Under the pieces are notes generated by a model, which had not been told where the DNA came from, ran no database searches, and saw only the letters and a list, made by a program, of their open reading frames with translations. Positions 5,733-7,814 of a DNA stretch of 7,814 bases are shown here, one piece after another. This stretch comes from Acidobacteriota bacterium (GTDB taxonomy: Bacteria > Acidobacteriota > Terriglobia > Terriglobales > Acidobacteriaceae): contig JAJYSL010000200.1 in NCBI GenBank assembly GCA_021793595.1, forward strand, positions 1 to 7,814, given 5' to 3'. The position numbers and the translations under genes were made by a program. Positions within the stretch are counted from its first letter, which is position 1. Every line of letters starts with the position of its first letter.

Positions 5733-7148
5733 TTAGGGCAAGTTGAAATCCGGATAGTCGCCGGAACCCATCACGCTACTTCTTCGCAGACCATTACGGC
5801 GTAGCTCCCCATCTGCGGCAATATACTTACCTGCGATTTCGTGGGCTGGGCCTTCTTGAATAAGCCCATCAGGTTCTTCCAGCGTGAAGTGATCAGGGAT
5901 CGATGGAGACTTCCGGATGTATAGACCCGCGATCTTACCCTCTTTCGTCCAGTACCAGGCATAGGCTATGGTTTCACCCTTTCTGATGTCCTCCGCAGCA
6001 TGACTTTGCGGCTCAACGACCGGAACCGTCTCGGCGATCGGGAACGCCTGCTCAGAACGCCGTCCCAGAAGAATGAGCAGTTCGTTGGCGAGATCAGTTG
6101 GTGTCCGCTGGCTTGAATCAAGAGCGAGACGGTCACTTAGACCAGCGCTGTAATTCTTCAATTCATCGTGCGATATGCCGTGCCATAGCGGCAAAACCCG
6201 CTTTTCATTCATGGTCTCAAGCGCGAATGCCGAATCCAGTTCGTATTCTGTCCATTTCTTTAGGCCAAGAAAGGCTTTCGAAAGAACTACGATCACAAAG
6301 CGGCTGCGTTTGAGGCCGTCATCGATTCGTGATCGCAGTTTATCGCCCCATCGCAGTACAGCTTTATCCATCCAAACTTGCACACCGGCCGCTACGAGTG
6401 TCCGATGAAGTTCCTCGACATAGGGCTTATCTTCCGAAGCGTGCGAGAGGAAGACATCCCAGGTTTGCGGCTCGGCGGCCTTTACGGTCTTCGCTGCGGC
6501 TAGACGAAGCACGGACTCGGCCGACACTATTTTCCTGACGGGTCCAGGCTGGATAGGGATTCGCAAATTATGAACAGCGCCTGAGCGCATCTGAATGCGT
6601 TGCTTGCGCAGCATCACGGCCTGAGCCAAGGCAACGGTCAGCCCTTGATCGAAGACCAGCATCTGTTCTCTCAGGTGAGAAAGTGTGAAGCTCACTTGGC
6701 GTATGGCACTGTCTATGTTGCCCTGGAGATCCTGTCCGGGCATCACCATCAGGAAGCTCAGCAGTAGCTCGCTGCCAGCGATTTCGCCCAATACGGACGC
6801 ACCTCCGAAGATCGGCGGAGAGATGCCGAAGACTCCAGCATCGCCGTCGAATGGAACGTGTACGGTGAACTGCGGGACATCTTCGTAGATCGGGCGATCA
6901 CCCAGACCCGGCATCCGATTGGGAAGCCGTCTGACGTCGACTTTTGCGATGCCTTCTTCCGCCCAGATTTCACCCTGTGGCCTGAGTACAGGCACATCAA
7001 GCATGAACCGCTTTTTGAGATTTGCTTGGACCTGCTCATCAACCGCTTCTTCATCGGACAGCTGTTCATAGGCCTCAACCAGCTTGGTCTTGTAGTCCTC
7101 TAGCACACTATGAAAGTCAGGCCCAGCGAAGAGGCGTTCAGAAGGCAT
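5733..7148 (-). CDS. TIR-domain protein, putative NAD-degrading defence or stress effector with unknown N- and C-terminal domains
   Basis: 471 residues. The centre (about 228-365) is a bacterial TIR domain. It has the first strand WDVFLSHASED (230-240), VWMDKAVLRWGDKL (258-271) around the BB loop, FVIVVLSKAFL (284-294), and W299-x3-E303 in KKWTEYELDSAF. Glu303 is at the position of the catalytic glutamate in NAD-cleaving TIR domains. Such domains typically cleave NAD+ or make signalling nucleotides when activated. Residues 1-225 form a domain I cannot name: a helical start, a likely beta region with FTVHVPFDGDAGVF (94-107), then helices with RKQRIQ (181-186). Residues 385-471 are a second unknown domain, rich in aromatic and probable beta segments (IAYAWYW 394-400, GLYIRK 408-413). 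These ends may sense the trigger or drive assembly. No signal peptide or membrane helix, so cytoplasmic. Start: the only good ATG, without Shine-Dalgarno but with a -10-like box. It stands alone, not in an operon. Host function is inferred. Confidence 0.88.
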   Translation of the reverse strand: MPSERLFAGPDFHSVLEDYKTKLVEAYEQLSDEEAVDEQVQANLKKRFMLDVPVLRPQGEIWAEEGIAKVDVRRLPNRMPGLGDRPIYEDVPQFTVHVPFDGDAGVFGISPPIFGGASVLGEIAGSELLLSFLMVMPGQDLQGNIDSAIRQVSFTLSHLREQMLVFDQGLTVALAQAVMLRKQRIQMRSGAVHNLRIPIQPGPVRKIVSAESVLRLAAAKTVKAAEPQTWDVFLSHASEDKPYVEELHRTLVAAGVQVWMDKAVLRWGDKLRSRIDDGLKRSRFVIVVLSKAFLGLKKWTEYELDSAFALETMNEKRVLPLWHGISHDELKNYSAGLSDRLALDSSQRTPTDLANELLILLGRRSEQAFPIAETVPVVEPQSHAAEDIRKGETIAYAWYWTKEGKIAGLYIRKSPSIPDHFTLEEPDGLIQEGPAHEIAGKYIAADGELRRNGLRRSSVMGSGDYPDFNLP

Positions 7149-7154
7149 GTGTCG

Positions 7155-7160
7155 ATTTTA
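7155..7160 (-). promoter_or_regulatory. Probable -10 element of the TIR gene (leaderless-type)
   Basis: Read on the minus strand, TAAAAT is followed by exactly 6 bases and the ATG at 7148, placing the expected transcription start on the A of the start codon. There is no Shine-Dalgarno in this stretch. A clear -35 at 17 bases is missing (GGCGCC is there instead). Confidence 0.45.
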
Positions 7161-7223
7161 TCTATACAGACCAAGAAGGCGCCAAACCTGGCAAGTGCAC
7201 GGAGAATAAACGGAAACCATTAC

Positions 7224-7236
7224 TTTCATAATGAAA
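7224..7236. repeat. 13-base palindrome, possible operator
   Basis: TTTCAT-A-ATGAAA is a perfect inverted repeat with 6-base arms and a 1-base centre, 76-88 bases upstream of the TIR ATG. It could be a dimer-binding site for a regulator of the TIR gene, but arms this short arise by chance fairly easily in 300 bases. Confidence 0.25.
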
Positions 7237-7453
7237 ACTATCGAGCAGCAATTGTGGCTATGCAGGCGGCACAGATGTTGATCCCTATAAACGCCGTTCT
7301 TATCAACGAACTTCTGCCTTGTCAGCAAAACCGGGAGCAATTCCAGACCGGTCGATTCGGCCGTCAGACTGTTCAACGTCCTTTCAGGTGGCGTCGGATC
7401 TTCGGAAACTGACCCACTGCCACAACTCCGCTTTCCTTCGCGCGCCGATTTGG

Positions 7454-7459
7454 TACCAT
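7454..7459 (+). promoter_or_regulatory. Possible -10 element of the cupin gene (leaderless-type)
   Basis: TACCAT (TANNNT pattern, 4 of 6 consensus bases) is followed by 6 bases and the ATG at 7466, the same geometry as the TIR gene. No Shine-Dalgarno and no clear -35 are seen. Confidence 0.35.
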
Positions 7460-7465
7460 ACGGCG

Positions 7466-7814
7466 ATGGAAATTTCCCGTCGTGATCTGTGCGCCTTATT
7501 TCCCGCAGCCGCGCTGTTGAGTGCGTTGCCGCTGCAGAGTGAATCCACGGAAACGCTTTCTAACTCCCAGGTATTCCCCTTCGACAAGCTGCCTGTCCAC
7601 CGCTCCGCGGGCGGCGGGGAGTTTCGCCCCGTGCTGCAAGGCAAACTGCCCACTGGAGAAATGCTGGAGCTTCACGAAACCACCTTGCCCCCCGGAGCCA
7701 TGCCGCATCCGCCGCATCACCATCTGCATACTGAATTGTTTCTGGTGCGCATCGGTACCCTTCAGGTGACAGTGAATGGCCACAGTCAAACCATTGGCCC
7801 CGGCGGAGTCGGCT
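7466..7814 (+). CDS. Tat-exported cupin-domain protein (N-terminal 116 residues; 3' end outside window)
   Basis: The frame is open from ATG 7466 to the window edge. The N-terminus MEISRRDLCALF has the twin-arginine pair (Arg5-Arg6, SRRDL), then a hydrophobic core (AAALLSALPL, 14-23), so a folded, perhaps metal-loaded protein would be exported by the Tat system. The cupin motif 1 is visible: Gly77, then the His cluster HPPHHHLHTE (81-90), fitting H84-x-H86-x3-E90 with Gly97 six residues later. This is the usual set of metal ligands. The strands LFLVRIGTLQVTVNG (91-105) and the turn IGPGG (110-114) agree with a small beta-barrel cupin. The second cupin motif would lie beyond the edge. Enzymatic role unknown: members of this family include dioxygenases, isomerases and non-catalytic binders. 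It is divergent from the TIR gene. Confidence 0.87.
   Translation, partial: MEISRRDLCALFPAAALLSALPLQSESTETLSNSQVFPFDKLPVHRSAGGGEFRPVLQGKLPTGEMLELHETTLPPGAMPHPPHHHLHTELFLVRIGTLQVTVNGHSQTIGPGGVG

Larger units (their letters stand above)
7149..7465. other. Divergent intergenic region between TIR and cupin genes
   Basis: 317 bases with no gene I can support. It holds -10-like boxes next to each start (TIR and cupin) and a 13-base palindrome at 7224-7236. A plus-strand open frame (7110-7412, 100 residues) crosses it but overlaps the TIR start, has no ribosome-binding site and has a composition unlike a protein, so it is not called. Confidence 0.6.

Noticed and set aside
5651..7172. Inverted GGTCTGTA on both sides of the TIR gene
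   Set aside because: Only 8 bases; about one such match is expected by chance between the two flanks, and no transposase is present.
5674..7195. Possible flanking direct repeat (AACCTTGGCAA near 5674 and AACCTGGCAA near 7185) as an attachment or target-site duplication around the TIR gene
   Set aside because: The copies differ by an inserted base and are short; such near-matches are expected by chance between flanks of this size.
7110..7412. 100-residue plus-strand frame in the TIR-cupin gap
   Set aside because: It begins inside the TIR gene on the other strand, has no ribosome-binding site, and the sequence has no recognisable fold.
1..7814. CRISPR array, tRNA, rRNA, insertion sequence or riboswitch
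   Set aside because: No regularly spaced repeats, tRNA-like cloverleaf, rRNA sequence, transposase motif or known aptamer was seen on either strand.

Overview
The window looks like a piece of chromosome from a moderately GC-rich, Gram-negative bacterium. The general style suggests an acidobacterium (Terriglobia-like): an OMF-adaptor-RND efflux operon in that order, a secreted family-IV-type esterase, and a twin-arginine-exported cupin. This placement is inference from gene content, not from a marker gene.

Layout. Positions 1-4001 (minus strand) hold a tripartite efflux operon. It is transcribed from right to left as outer-membrane channel (2520-4001), periplasmic adaptor lipoprotein (1177-2520), then inner-membrane RND pump. 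Only the first 390 residues of the pump are present, and it runs off the left edge at position 1. Channel and adaptor share one base (TAATG) with a good ribosome-binding site, and adaptor and pump are 6 bases apart, so this is one transcript. Positions 4002-4160 are a divergent control region. It contains a perfect 10-base inverted repeat that places the same element, in the same relative orientation, in front of both flanking genes. Positions 4161-5231 (plus) encode an exported alpha/beta-hydrolase. Positions 5310-5522 (plus) encode a 70-residue protein with two CxxC knuckles. Positions 5733-7148 (minus) encode a 471-residue protein with a central TIR domain that keeps the putative NADase glutamate, flanked by two domains I do not recognise. 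From 7466 to the right edge (plus) is the start of a Tat-exported cupin protein.

How it fits together. The efflux operon would make one trans-envelope pump. The divergent esterase shares its control region and could act on a related substrate in the periplasm, but that link is inferred only from position and the shared element. The TIR gene sits alone, between a convergent small gene and a divergent cupin gene, and looks less GC-rich by eye. A stand-alone TIR effector of anti-phage or stress type is the most interesting content here. Three genes not behind another gene in an operon (esterase, TIR, cupin) have a TANNNT hexamer 6-7 bases before the ATG and no clear Shine-Dalgarno, which suggests leaderless transcripts. 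No tRNA, rRNA, CRISPR array, insertion sequence or complete mobile element was seen.
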